Positions 44,401 through 55,079 of a DNA stretch of 64,000 nucleotides are shown here, piece after piece; position 1 is the stretch's first letter; each line of letters opens with the position of its first letter. This DNA is from Chlorops oryzae (Eukaryota > Arthropoda > Insecta > Diptera > Chloropidae). The translations under genes and the position numbers were made by a program. The DNA is taken from contig CM035806.1 in assembly GCA_020466095.1 (NCBI GenBank), positions 130,644,422-130,708,421 on the forward strand, given 5' to 3'. The notes under the pieces are model-generated. The model did not search any database, was not told the DNA's origin, and saw only the letters and a list, made by a program, of their open reading frames with translations.

Positions 44401-47400
44401 TATCCGTCCGTTTTAAGGGGTACCTCCAGTACTAGGGTCTGTCACAAAAATCCCAAAACTGCCGCAAAATCTGACTTTTTCGATATATTTCAATTAAGCT
44501 TAGAATTTCAGCATATATTTAAGCCTCTGATTAGAATTCAAAAAAAGGGGCGGTTTTAATAAAGAAATTGAACAAAATTCGGTTAATGGGGCCTCTAATG
44601 GCCTTAAAAACCTGTTGAATATTCTTTCTTAATGGTCCGGTTTTTTGGGCGCGTTTTAAAAATTATTTTAACATGTGTGTGTCTGTGTCGGGTATTTTAT
44701 TGTCAGGCTCGTCTTCAAAATTGCGTTTCGTAATACTTGAACGATCCTTTACTTGTTTATTTTTTAAATTCATAAAATTTTCTTTTTGTGACACTTGTTA
44801 ATAATTGTGAAAAGTTAAATTTCAAAAGAACGTTATTTAAAAATTGTCACCTTAAACTCGACCTGGGGCCCTACTCTGTATTGCGATGCGATACGCAAAT
44901 CGATGCGATAGCTTATTTCGAGTCGCAATTGGAACGGTTTTTTATAGTTTTTGATTCGTAAAATTAAACTGAAAGGTTCGGAAATGCATTTCCAACATAC
45001 TATATAAACTGGAAAAGGAAATAAGAGCAAACAATCGTTCCAATGGCCCCCTGGTTTCGACTTTTTCGCATTTCGTGTGAGCACCTTACGGTAGAGTCTG
45101 CACTAGTGTTGCAACGAACGTCAATCCGGAAGGACAGTAACAGTTATAAGGAATATGGGAAAAATTTAAATACAGTCGGATCCCTCTATAGTGAACTCCC
45201 CTATAATGAAGTGTTTTTTCAGACACAGTTTTTTTATACCCGACACACTCTGTGTCGACGTTATATTGCGTTTGTGTGGTTGTGTGTAACACCCAGAATC
45301 TGTTGAGATATACCATACAAAATATATATAGAAATGACCAGTGGCGCCAGGAGATTCGATTTAGCCATGTCCGTCTGTCTGTCTGTCCGTCTGTTTGTAT
45401 ACAGTTTTCTTATCGAAGGAGTTGAGCTATCTTGATGAAATTTGATATGCGTACTCACAGGCACATGAGTAAGAACAAGTTCGAGAATGGACCCGATCGG
45501 ACCATTTTAGGGGTACCTCCAGTACTAGGGTCTGTTACGAAAATCACAAAAACTGCTCTTAAATCGAAGTTTTTCAAGATATTTTGATGAAATTTGATAG
45601 TTGAACATACTTGAAGTCAAGTTATTCAATTTCAAAAAAATTTAAAAGTGGGCGTGGCCGAAGGGCGTTTTTCGAAAATTGCCTCCTGCACCCGAATTTC
45701 AAATGGGACTTGAACAAAATTTGGCAGTTATGCTTCCTTTGTAGCCATAAACATCCTTACAAAAAATTTCCTTGATCGGTCCATTATAAAGGGTACCTCC
45801 AGTACTAGGGTCTGTCACAAAAATCTCAAAACTGCCCCACAATCGGATTTTTTTGAGATATTCCACTGAAACTTAGAATTTGAGCGTATATTAAGGCCTC
45901 CGATTAGAAAACAAAAAAATTGGAAAAGTGGGCGTGGCAAAAGGGTGGTTTTCATAAAGAAATTCAACAAAAATCGGTCTATGGGGCCCCTAATGAGGGC
46001 ATAATAGGCTTTTCAGACTATGAATTTAAAATCTGAATTTAGCTCCTTAAGTTGAATTTATCAAAAACCCTTTCAGACTGTCCGTTCCTGAATTTACGTC
46101 TTCAAACAGATGTTTTTTGTTTTGGATTGATTTTCGAACAACTTTTCACAGTCTGGAGCAATTGTTTCATGCAAAAGCTGCAAAATGGAAAATGACCAGA
46201 AAAAAATGTTAAGCATGTTATTGTTGAAACGTCACAAATTGCAAAAAATGAGAGCAACCGGAATGGTGTTAATAATTAGCTTGCTAACATCAACATAACT
46301 TTGAACAACATTCAACATGCTGCAATTCTATCCAGCAGTCAAAACACGCTTTTGAATATTACCCAGCAAGCAATATGAGCGCTTTCGGATACTCTTTTCG
46401 GACAGAGATAAAATTGCTTTCACCCTCCTAATGAAGATTTTTCTGAGCCCGTGCTTAAAGAGGATTTCCGGATGATCCGAAAACGCTCCATTTTATGTGT
46501 TTACTCATAAAACGGTCTTACATTAGGCTCTTTTCAGACGTGTGATTCGGAGCGCTCCGAAATTTACTTGCTGGGTAATTTCAAATCAAAATACAAACAG
46601 CTGACTTCAACGTTCAAGGTTGAAAAAAAGGGAGTAAAAGGTAAGGGTTGCAGCAACGAATGCCTAAACTCATGAGTTTATTTCTGAGTTTAAAGACCCT
46701 AAACTCAGTTTAAACTCACTACTAAAGTCTACTTAAGGTACTAAAATCATTTTAACGCAATAGTCTGGAAACCATATAAGACTTCTAAAAACTTACGTTC
46801 TACTTTGAAATTCTAAAAAAAATTTTTTTGGTCACCCTAACGTACATACGTACATACTTCAGAAAAAACAATGGACCACCAGCACTTACGAGAATTCATT
46901 CGATAATCTACTACATCGATTAAACGGAATACCCCCCTGGTTTTATTTGATTCGGATAATCGAGATCCTAATGTGATGCGTTAATTTTGCAAGCAAACGG
47001 ATTGTGCTGGTATGTTTCAATGACCAGTTCGTCTCAACACTTGCATAGAGAAATAATTGAGTTAATTCTTCAACTTTGATCGCTTCAAAGTGGCGTTGAA
47101 AGTTTGAAAAACACAAGACATTCGAAAATCTATTGAATTAGATTCCACAAGAAGAGCCAATATTACCAAATATCATATATATGCAAGATTTCTTAACGGT
47201 CCCTTGAAAATGAATTTTTAAACAAAAAAAGGTGATTTCAAAGCTTTTTCGAAGTGTATTAAAAAAAGGTTCAAAAATCGTGAGAAATTGGAAACAGCAT
47301 CCCAGTAGCGAATGCAATGCATCCAGCATCGATGTTTCATCCATGCCGAATAATGTCATTCCATGGCTCTCTCGATTCTTTTGTTAATAAAATATGCATT

Positions 47401-50400
47401 AAATTTAACATTGAATGACATTGGTGACAAGGGCTCCTGCTGCATTACCTGTAATCAACGCAGTTATTGAACAAAAAACAACAGATATACCGCATTACTT
47501 CAAGCACAATATTTCACTCTTGGTAATGCACAAAGTTGTAAATGGTAATGCAGCCTATGGATGATTCCTGGTAATAAAAAGCAAAATTTAGAGAGCTGCC
47601 TCACATTCCGATGTCTGCGAGTTCAAACCCCACTCAGTAGATAATATAACATATAAATAATATTTGAAAAGCTTAGAGGAATAAAAAGTTTCAACCAAAC
47701 TTTTCATGCGATAGAGTAAAAAAGTTGAGAAAAGAAAAGAGAATTGTTCCAGTGGAACTCAAAGCAATTTTGTAAACGGCACGTATATAACATGACAAAC
47801 TTTGACAGGATAGAATCTTACTTTATGATTGTTTTTCTCCTCTCCCAGTTGAACCACATTTTCCTTAAATTGTACTTGCAACTTTCTGTCCCAATTTTTC
47901 CACAACAACGGGGCTCAAACCTGGGCACTTCAGATTGTTAAGCGACCACGCTACCCTCTACGCCAAAGAGAGATCTCATTCGCGAGTGCCAGATTTATTA
48001 TATCAACGTATGAGAATATAGAACTAATGACGCCTCGTATGTATGTATGATATCTATATAATATACATAAATATACGCATTTTAGTAGAAAAAGTCTAGA
48101 ATAATGCATGAGAGTTGATGAGGTATTCGATATTTTAGAGTTGATTACATTAGGGAGAATTTCACCGAAATGGTAATGCATATGCATTACCGTGTAGTCG
48201 ATTAAGAATCGATGTTGTTGGCATACATTGGCCATTTCGCTGCTGGGATTATACTAAAACGCTAAGACTGTGCTTGCAGGCAAACATGAACGTGTAAAGG
48301 CTGCTAATGAAGAAACACACGACACAATGAAGAAATAGAAATATTTAAAGCAGTGATGGCCAGACCTATACGTAAACATTCATAATTGTGCGTGTGAATG
48401 CGCTGTGAGTTACTCCCCTGCAGGACTTTTATCAACTGATTAGCAAATAAGTTAATGATAAGCTAACTTTTCGCAACTGACTAGAAACCGTTTAAAAAGT
48501 CATGCAGACATCAACCAAACTAGATACGAAAATAATATATTTTTGATGCTATAATTCAAGGGTATGAATTTCAGTCAAAGGTAGTTTAATACGCAAACCG
48601 AAACTTTACCCAATAGTCAACCAATCCGTAAAAATTGCTCTGATGAGACCCCAGACGGCAGTTCGAAACGTACGTCAGCCAAAATAGTCTATGGATTTAA
48701 TTATTGTTCTTCTACTAAAAACCTTCGTTGCAGAAAAAAAAGTTCAGCTCATATACCTCTCACAGTTATAAATTGAAACCACTTCTCTTTCTGAATTCAT
48801 TTTTATTTTTTAAATGGTTAATATTTTTTTTTTTTTTTTTCGTTGTAATAAACTTTATTTGGTTCGTTGTTTTTAAAATTTTCAAATAATAACATGCAAT
48901 GAAAGGTTTAAAAACTAATTCGTTGAAAAAAAAAAAAAAATAAAAAGAAAACACATTTTTCAATAATTTTAATGAAAGTAGTTTTTTATTGAACATTTTG
49001 TAACCAATTAAAATCAGTGATTTCGTTTTCTGACTTCAAGTCAACCAAAAAGTAGCCAGATATTATTTAGTTAGTTACAAAGTCATGCAGGAACGGACAA
49101 TTGTATACTGCCTAGGACACCGCCACGTTAAAATAGTGAGTTGAAGCCAAGGAAGGAAGTCGATTAATCAACCGGTTTTGCTTATTAATGAGCTAACTTT
49201 AAATTACTTTAAAATCGGTTCGATGCCCTGCAGGGGATCTGATTTGCATTGACGATGTTTGTTTTGTACACACTAACGCAGCCGACCGGTTTTCGCACGA
49301 ATCGGTATACGCTATACGTGTGCGACTGCTGCGTCGGCAAAATTCGGGCTCTCAGGCACATGTGCTTGGAAAATCGAAATTTGGCCGACACTGATTTAAA
49401 GCCACAGACGGTTTCCAAGATTTGACTCTAATTCTAATCGTTTTCAAATATTTTTTTATTTCTTAATTAAGTCAAATATATAATATTAAATCAAAATATT
49501 AGTTATTCGTTGGTAAACACTAAGACAGCAGTAATGCAGAATTTTATATTCATAATTTAAAGGTGATGTAAATAAATATATGTACAGTAGCGAGCAGAAA
49601 TGAGTACATGTTGGGATCTTCAATTCGTCGTTCGTAAGCTATTGTGTTCTATATGAAAAAAAAAAAATTTGGGAAAATTGATTTTAAAATTCAATTTAAA
49701 AAAACTGAAATGATAAAAGTGCGCTTTTATTGAGCCTAATAAGGCGGTAATGTCTTAGGTTCCTTCTGCTTTAAAAATATCAAGCTCCGTAGAACAAAGT
49801 TTTTAAGTTGGACGTATTTAAATCAAAGTGAAATCGCAATTCGTTTTTATCACATAGAACACAATAACTTACGAACGACGAATTGTTTTCTCCTTATATC
49901 TCCGATGTTAACCCTCTAATTCTTGGCTCCGTCTCTAGACGGACTTTTTTCGAACAAATAAAAAAAAAAAAAAAAAAACGAATAATACATAGTATTTCAG
50001 ATTCATGTTTTTCTACCCAAAATTAGTCATATCTGAACTTTTTATTAAAAAAAAAAAAAATTGTGGCATTAGAGGGTTAATAAAGATATTCTAGTGAAAT
50101 TTTTGGTATATGTTCTTCAATTGGTTTGGAATATAAATAGTAAGACGAAAACGAGGTAAAGGTCGTAGGAAAAGAGAGAACAGAAAATATGGTGTACGAC
50201 TCACATGTACTCATTTTTGTTCATTTGGTAAAATTTACCAAATGGTTTGCAATTTTTGCACCCTCGCAAATTTTGCGTTTGTGCAAATTTGTTTGTATGA
50301 AAAAAAAAAAAATTCCGCGGCCGGGCAAATATTGCACATCGATTTTGATGGGCAAAATTTGCGTCATGTTATCGCATATGTTTTGCACTCGTTCTTCGCA

Positions 50401-52856
50401 GGGTCGTTCATACAAAAGGGCAAAATTAGCTGGTGCAAAATTTGCACACTTCAATTTCCACAGCTGCTCGAATACCACTAATTTTTGTATGTTTCTCAAG
50501 AAATAGTAATTCAATCGATTACTTGGAAAAATTTCACACTGATCGGTTGCCTAGCTTGATTAAAAAGTATGTGCAAACTACGAAACATATAACGATTTAT
50601 TGCTTTCTTCTTAAAATAGTGCCAACAAAAAATACTACAACAACCGAATTTCGAAAAATTTCACTATAGTGGTAAAGAGATAGTTGTCTCAATGTGAAAC
50701 TTTAAAATTGACTTTGATCGGACCACTACTTTTTACAGTTTTCAGTTTATAATTTTCTTGTCGAAGGAGTTAAGCTATCTTGAAGAAATTTGGTATGTGT
50801 GCTCACGGGGACATGAGTAAGAACAAGTTCGAGAATGGACTCAATCGGACCATATTTAGGGGTACCTCTAGTACTAGGGTCTGCTACGAAAACCACTGCT
50901 ATAAAATCTAAATTTTTCAAGATATTTTGATTGAATTTGAACATATCTTATGGCAATTAATGTGATTTCCAAAAATTCCAAAAGTGGGAGTGGCAGAAGG
51001 GTGTTTTTTAAAAATTGTCTTCTACACCCGAATTTCAAATGGGGCTTGAACGAAATTTGACATTTATGCTTCCTTTGTAGCCATTAACATCGTCTCCAAA
51101 AATTTCTTTGATAGGTCCATGATTAAGGGTACGCCCAGTACTAGGGGGTCCGTCACAAAAATCTGAAAACTGCCCCGAGATCGGACTTTTTCGAAATATT
51201 TCAATGAAACTACCCAGCCAACCATATGCGGAGCGTTCCGAAACAGGAGTTTTAAAGGACTCCCACCTAGACACCTTGAAGGATCGATTTCGGAGCGCAT
51301 CGAAGTAGGAGTGTAAAAGGACTCCCACTTGGACTCCTTGAAGGAGCGTTTTCGGAGTGCTCCGGCAATGGGCTCCTCAAGAGCACCGTCAAGGAGCGTT
51401 CAGAGAGTCATGCTTTAAAATTGCATTATCTAGTTGGCATGGTTTTTTTCATTCTTTATGGTTTGCAACTTTTTGCAACTTATGGTGATGTATCTTTACG
51501 GGAATTTCCCTTAATGAAATGGAATAGAGATTTAGGGGAGAAAACCTTTTTGGGTAACTTTTAGAAATTAACATTTTACAATGTCCTAAGTAAAAGTAGT
51601 TGATAAAAATAATAAGAATTATTTTTTTGGAATGCCTTAGAAATTTTTAAAAAGGAAAATGGTTGTTTTTTTTATTATTTCTCAATGTACAGGAAATCAA
51701 GCAATCCTAAAACACTCCTCCTGGGTTATCTTTGGATTAATTTAGGAGTCCTTTTTTTTTTTAATTGTAGGCTAATAGAGGAGTCCGCACGGAATCCTTG
51801 CGGTTTATCTGAGGGAGCATTTTAGGACGCCGAAAACGCTCCTTTTAGGAGTCCGCAGGGCACACTTTTTTCATATGTTTTGAAAAGGCCCTTTTCTCCC
51901 GCAAACACGCTCATTTAGGATCCTTTTAGGAGGCACCTTAGGAGTGTAATCGCACCGCATTGGGAGTCCTAAAGGTGCACCGTGCGGACTCCAATGGTTG
52001 GCTGGGTACAAGCTATTAGAATTTGAGTGTATATTTAAGCCTCCGAATAGAATTCAATAAAATTGGAAGAGTGGGCGTTGCAAAGCGGCAGTTTTCATAA
52101 AGAAATTCAAAAGTCGGCACATGGGGCCCCTTATGGCCTTAAATACCTCTTCATATTAAAAATTATTTGAACATGTGTGTCTGTGTCGGGTATTTTATTG
52201 TCAGGCTCGCCTAACTATACATCCTTACTTGTTTTATTTTACTATGAGAAAAATTTAATTTTTAGTTAATGCTGATTTTTTTAAATAACTTAATTCTACT
52301 ATTCGGTATTCGACCGAATAGTTGAAATATTCGGCCGAATACCGAATACTGAAAAAATGAGGACGAATACCGAATAGTGGCCGAGTATTCGTGGCATCAC
52401 TAAACTTTACGAAGGATTTCAATGGTGTTACTTATAATTACAATTATCTTGTTTTTAATTTTGAAACATTTTCTTTATATCTTGCAGGCGAATTTGTTGC
52501 ACAGTTCAAACATACCGTTTTACTTATGCCGAATGGTGTTAATTTAGTTACTGGAATACCATTTGCGATTGAAAATTTTGAAAGCGAATACAGCGTTGCC
52601 CAGCCGGAACTTAAGGTGATTTTTTTTAACACAACTCAAGAACCCAGTCTATATTATATTCTTTTACATGAAATTTTTTATTGTTACAAAAAATCAGGAA
52701 CTACTAGCCACGCCATTGCAGCCAGTTAAGAAGGGTAAAGGTGGGCCGAAAAAGAAGGCTGGAGCAGCTAGCACGGATCCCGCTGCGTCGCCGTCTTCAA
52801 CTTCAGGCAATTCTGGAGCGTCTGCGACGACTCCAGCAGTAGAGACAAAGGCATAA
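37783..52856 (+). CDS. proliferation-associated protein 2G4 (EBP1) orthologue, nine coding exons
   Basis: Joined exons 37783-37873, 38490-38587, 38978-39114, 39197-39359, 39438-39659, 39754-39846, 39923-40055, 52488-52615 and 52698-52856 give about 407 residues, close to the usual 390-400. The fold is the M24 (methionine aminopeptidase-like, 'pita bread') fold: landmarks are [15 protein letters not shown] (about residues 75-95), [15 protein letters not shown] (105-120), [10 protein letters not shown] (about 185) and the long C-terminal [11 protein letters not shown]. The C-tail [12 protein letters not shown] is the basic stretch that in this family binds RNA and directs it to the nucleolus. 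Family members have lost peptidase activity; they associate with ribosomes and rRNA processing and influence growth. All introns are GT-AG. Intron 7 is about 12.4 kb and packed with repeats. The Drosophila counterpart is, from memory, CG10576; human PA2G4. Confidence 0.93.
37874..38489 (+). other. PA2G4 intron 1 with (TA)n and (GT)-rich tracts
   Basis: It runs from gtgagt to tttacag. A (TA)n tract lies at about 38376-38419 and a tgtgtg patch at about 38287-38300. The open frames on both strands here are intron noise. Confidence 0.85.
38490..38587 (+). CDS. PA2G4 coding exon 2
   Basis: After acceptor tttacag it encodes [19 protein letters not shown]... and ends SK at donor gtaatt (phase 0). 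Confidence 0.92.
38978..39114 (+). CDS. PA2G4 coding exon 3
   Basis: It encodes [27 protein letters not shown] and LKEGDLVK, ending in phase 2 at donor gtaggt. It is the start of the M24-like core. Confidence 0.92.
39197..39359 (+). CDS. PA2G4 coding exon 4
   Basis: It completes the Ile codon, then encodes [20 protein letters not shown] and ends AGNS at donor gtaagt (phase 0). Confidence 0.92.
39438..39659 (+). CDS. PA2G4 coding exon 5
   Basis: It starts [11 protein letters not shown] after ttttag and includes [17 protein letters not shown] and [16 protein letters not shown]. It ends in phase 0 at gtaagt. Confidence 0.92.
39754..39846 (+). CDS. PA2G4 coding exon 6
   Basis: It encodes [20 protein letters not shown]... 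and ends LLAE at donor gtaaga, phase 0 at both ends. Confidence 0.92.
39923..40055 (+). CDS. PA2G4 coding exon 7
   Basis: It starts [20 protein letters not shown] after tttcag and ends EKP plus one base at donor gtaagt. It is separated from the next exon by the 12.4-kb intron. Confidence 0.92.
40314..40725. mobile_element. inverted-repeat element with GATGCCATATCGTCGG ends
   Basis: The left end (gatgccatatcgtcggctta, then aagtgtaaacctgctaa) is mirrored at about 40685-40722. A third, single copy of the end follows at 40769-40808, so a fragment of another element lies next to it, with (TA)n tracts between and after. Confidence 0.7.
40500..42510. repeat. direct duplication in PA2G4 intron, copy 1
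   Basis: It matches 43190-45335 nearly base for base, including identical 60-codon non-coding frames at 41753-41935 and 44377-44559. Differences are mostly single-base gaps in copy 2. Confidence 0.85.
43190..45335. repeat. direct duplication in PA2G4 intron, copy 2
   Basis: This is the second copy, offset by about 2.65 kb. It carries one extra block at 44867-45049. Many small deletions between 43190 and 43900 suggest a low-quality consensus here, so the tandem copy may represent the other haplotype. Confidence 0.85.
44867..45049. mobile_element. 183-bp insertion with CCTGG duplication, present in one copy only
   Basis: The empty site in copy 1 reads ctcgacctggtttcgac (about 42233). In copy 2 the same place has CCTGG (44862-44866), an insert starting ggccctactctg and ending caatggccc, and CCTGG again (45050-45054). 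Its 5-bp duplication and GGCC ends do not let me name the superfamily. Confidence 0.85.
45336..46010. repeat. cctccagtactagggtctg repeat with GTCY microsatellite
   Basis: A gtccgtctgtctgtctgtcc tract at about 45367 is followed by two units of about 285 bp, each starting with gggtacctccagtactaggg. The units recur at 50850-51200 and 55080-55630, and in part at 41797, 42787 (inverted), 43070 (inverted) and 44420. Neighbouring ends read acaagtaagggtgttatagt / gacacag. It resembles the GTCY-bearing dispersed repeats of flies (mini-me or DINE type), but I cannot assign a class. Confidence 0.6.
46362..46575. mobile_element. TA-type MITE with CCCAGCAAGC ends
   Basis: It starts cccagcaagcaa and ends acttgctggg between TA dinucleotides. 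The interior has ctccga/tcggag words. The larger element at 51213-52006 shares the CCCAGC end. Confidence 0.75.
46645..46780. repeat. inverted repeat, left arm (partner 54638-54773)
   Basis: About 135 bp starting gggttgcagcaacgaatgcc are mirrored at 54638-54773, eight kb away. The pair encloses the last two PA2G4 exons. They are probably two separate copies of one repeat in opposite orientation. Confidence 0.7.
47908..47968 (-). repeat. tRNA-derived SINE-like sequence
   Basis: On the minus strand TTTGGCGTAGAGGGTA carries an A-box-like word and GGTTTGAGCCCC a B-box-like word. No acceptor stem can be formed, so I do not call a functional tRNA. Confidence 0.4.
49580..50230. repeat. inverted-repeat element
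   Basis: gagcagaaatgagtacatg near 49592 is mirrored at about 50200-50222 (catgtactcatttttgttc). Inside, caattcgtcgttcgtaag at 49621 is mirrored at 49867-49884. Two long A runs at 49960-49978 and 50048-50060 lie between. Non-coding. Confidence 0.55.
50238..50478. mobile_element. TA-type MITE, GTGGTATTCAAGCAG family, decayed copy
   Basis: The right end (gctgctcgaataccac, then TA) and interior words (gcaaattttgcg, gggcaaaattagctggtgc) match the copies at 6805, 8080 and 31512. The left terminus is no longer recognisable. Confidence 0.6.
51213..52006. mobile_element. TA-type MITE with CCCAGCCAACC ends
   Basis: The ends cccagccaaccat and atggttggctggg lie between TA dinucleotides. It interrupts the cctccagtactaggg repeat (…atgaaac | aagctattagaatttgag…). 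The interior is built of ggactcc / ggagcgt words repeated in both directions. Confidence 0.82.
52488..52615 (+). CDS. PA2G4 coding exon 8
   Basis: After cttgcag it encodes [20 protein letters not shown], then the end of the M24-like domain. It stops at ELK|gtgatt (phase 0). Confidence 0.92.
52698..52856 (+). CDS. PA2G4 coding exon 9 and stop
   Basis: It starts [20 protein letters not shown] and ends in an Ala/Ser/Pro-rich tail, VETKA, then TAA at 52854-52856. The Lys-rich patch is a family hallmark. Confidence 0.92.
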   Translation, partial: ELLATPLQPVKKGKGGPKKKAGAASTDPAASPSSTSGNSGASATTPAVETKA

Positions 52857-52963
52857 AAGAAAATGAAGATTTTTTCAAAATGAACGAACGAACCCCGCAA
52901 AAACTCAGCAAGTTCAATACCAATCATCATAATGAATACATTAATCGTTAATAAGACAGATCT

Positions 52964-52969
52964 AATAAA
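52964..52969 (+). promoter_or_regulatory. candidate polyadenylation signal of PA2G4
   Basis: AATAAA lies 108 nt after the stop codon. Another follows at about 53066. Confidence 0.55.
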
Positions 52970-52999
52970 ATTAAAGCAATAACAATATGTGGTTGTCTC

Positions 53000-55075
53000 A
53001 GCTATCGGCAATTTAATAGAAAGCTCTTCAGGCTAGAACCACAACATAAAGAGTGGTTAACTTTCAATAAAACAACAAAAATACCGCATCATCTACCACA
53101 ATACAAAATACAAAAAAAAAAAAAAAAAAAAAAAACATTAGAAAATCAAATTGCGTTTTATGTTAAAAACATTCAAAATTGTGTACTAAAATGAGTACTT
53201 GTATGAAAATTGTAAAAAAAAAAAACCGAAAAATATCAACAGACAATGCAATATGGCTTTTAGTATATCTCTTAAAATAATGCAATTTTTATTTGTTAAT
53301 ATTTCTGACTTTTTGACCTAATCATCGCGAAGCATGAACAACGACGTAATGTATTCTTTGGTAAATATACATACCACATACGCCTTAGAATGAACTAAAA
53401 CGACGTGCTATTCTCAGTGTCCTTTTATGAGACGTTGAAGACTTCAACGTTTTCACTTTCATCAGGATTTGTATAATACATAATCGATAATGTTGAAAAG
53501 CCTTTTTAAAAAGAAAAAAAAAAAGATAAAATAAATCTGTAAATGCATTGATAGATAAGTCAGTCGCAAAAGAAAATTCATTGAAACTGTTAACTCAGCG
53601 TAGATTTTGACTATAAAAAAAAAGGAAAATCGAAACTGAAAAATTCCCAAATAAAAATGATTTTTTATGAAAAACAAAAAAAAAAAAAAAACCATACGAG
53701 ATGCGTGTTTATATCAAAAAGAATATGTATGAAGGTGTTTCCCCACTTGGCAAGTAAAGCGCTTTACTTGTTAAGTAATTTGCTTTTGTTTGCCAAGTGT
53801 GGTTTGTCAAAAAGCATTTTCAGCAAACAAAATTGTTCTTGACAGAAAGTTTTAGAGCAAGCTTCTTCAGGTAAATGATATAAGGAGTTTCCCTAGAGCA
53901 GTGAAATTTGGTATGGACGTTTCATTGCAAATATCTATGAAAAAAAAATTTAAGAAATCAAACCACTCCAACCCCCACCCCCATATAAAAAAGGAAGGAC
54001 CAAAATTCCACAATTTTGAACTCGCAGTGTTAAAATTCGGAAAATTGCTTACTGTTTTGCCGTAACGCTGCCACGCCTACTTTTTGTGCCACGCCGACTC
54101 AAAGTTGGCAAAGACGTGTTTTCGCGTCTTAAGTCTTTGCTATATCTCTCTCGCTATTTATAACAGAACTGTCTGCGCAAAGACTTCAGTTGCGAACTTG
54201 ACAACTTCGCTTAGCGGCGGCGACTTTGTCACTGTGGCAGCAAGACTTCACGAATCCCACATATGGCTGCAAACTTTTTTCATGTTAGTAAGTATATTCC
54301 CTAACTGAATAAAAAATTTCAATAGCTCCGCTTATGAGGAGGGTTGACCCATAAATTTTGCAACTTCAATCGACTGGCAGCAAGATTTAGCCAACTGCCA
54401 AAGGTGGCAGCAAATGATTTTTCGCTTAATTGTCCATTTCTCTACCACCCTGCAAAATTTCACCGCTCCGCAAATCGCGCTTTTTTGTCACTTTTTTCAC
54501 CCATTGGGGGTCGATTTCGCCCCCCGGCAGCAAACGATTTATGTGATGTACGAGTAAAATTCCCATTTTTAAGATGCATTTCAAATGCTGAGCTTATGAG
54601 GAGGGTAAAACACGTGCTAGCTCTTAGCTCCCGGACTAATATGGTTTCCAGACTATTGCGTTAAACTGAATTTAGTACCTTAAGTAGACTTTAGTAGTGA
54701 GTTCAAACTGAGTTTAGGGTATTTAAATTCAGAAATAAACTCATGAGTTTAGGCATTCGTTGCTGCAACCCTTACATTTCACTAACTTTTTTGACAACGA
54801 TGAAATTACCTGTTTGCTTCTTTTTTCAAATCTTTAGAGGTGAAATGAATTTTCGTTTGTTTTAATAATAAAAATAAATAAAATATCTTTCTCCCCAATT
54901 AATCTTGTTTGCGCCCGGATTCGAACCTCAGCCTTTCGGGTTCCAAGGCGGGGGCCTATCCACTATACCACGATATCATTTCGATCAATCAAAGCAAACA
55001 TCTAATTTAAGTTCGAACAGGCACGTGAGCTCGTAAACTCAGAATTTACAGTCTGATAGGGTATTTTCTAAATTC
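53000..55075. other. gene-free stretch downstream of PA2G4
   Basis: An A run of more than 20 bases lies at about 53109-53135, and others follow. The right arm of the inverted repeat is at 54638-54773. The plus-strand frames at 54084-54664 have no recognisable domain. Confidence 0.45.
54910..54972 (-). repeat. tRNA-like sequence (SINE or decayed tRNA)
   Basis: The minus strand has TGGTATAGTGGATAGG (A box, 54955-54970) and GGTTCGAATCC (B box, exact consensus, 54917-54927). The sequence after the B box, gggcgc, has no partner at the 5' side, so the acceptor stem is missing. It could be promoter-competent but is not a normal tRNA. Confidence 0.5.
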
Positions 55076-55079
55076 AACT

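Larger units (their letters stand above)
40056..52487 (+). other. PA2G4 intron 7, about 12.4 kb, repeat-filled
   Basis: It runs from gtaagt at 40056 to cttgcag at 52487. The split Ser codon (A + GC) is in phase across it. The other introns of the gene are 76-616 nt. It holds an inverted-repeat element, a direct duplication of about 2 kb, several copies of a cctccagtactagggtctg repeat, two TA-type MITEs and tRNA-like repeats. Confidence 0.9.

Noticed and set aside
41753..44559. Two identical 60-codon frames as a duplicated small gene
   Set aside because: They lie in the duplicated intron segment, hold no domain and cover the cctccagtactagggtctg repeat.
54910..54972. Functional tRNA gene on the minus strand
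   Set aside because: Good A and B boxes but the 5' end cannot pair with the 3' end to form an acceptor stem, and the anticodon stem does not pair.
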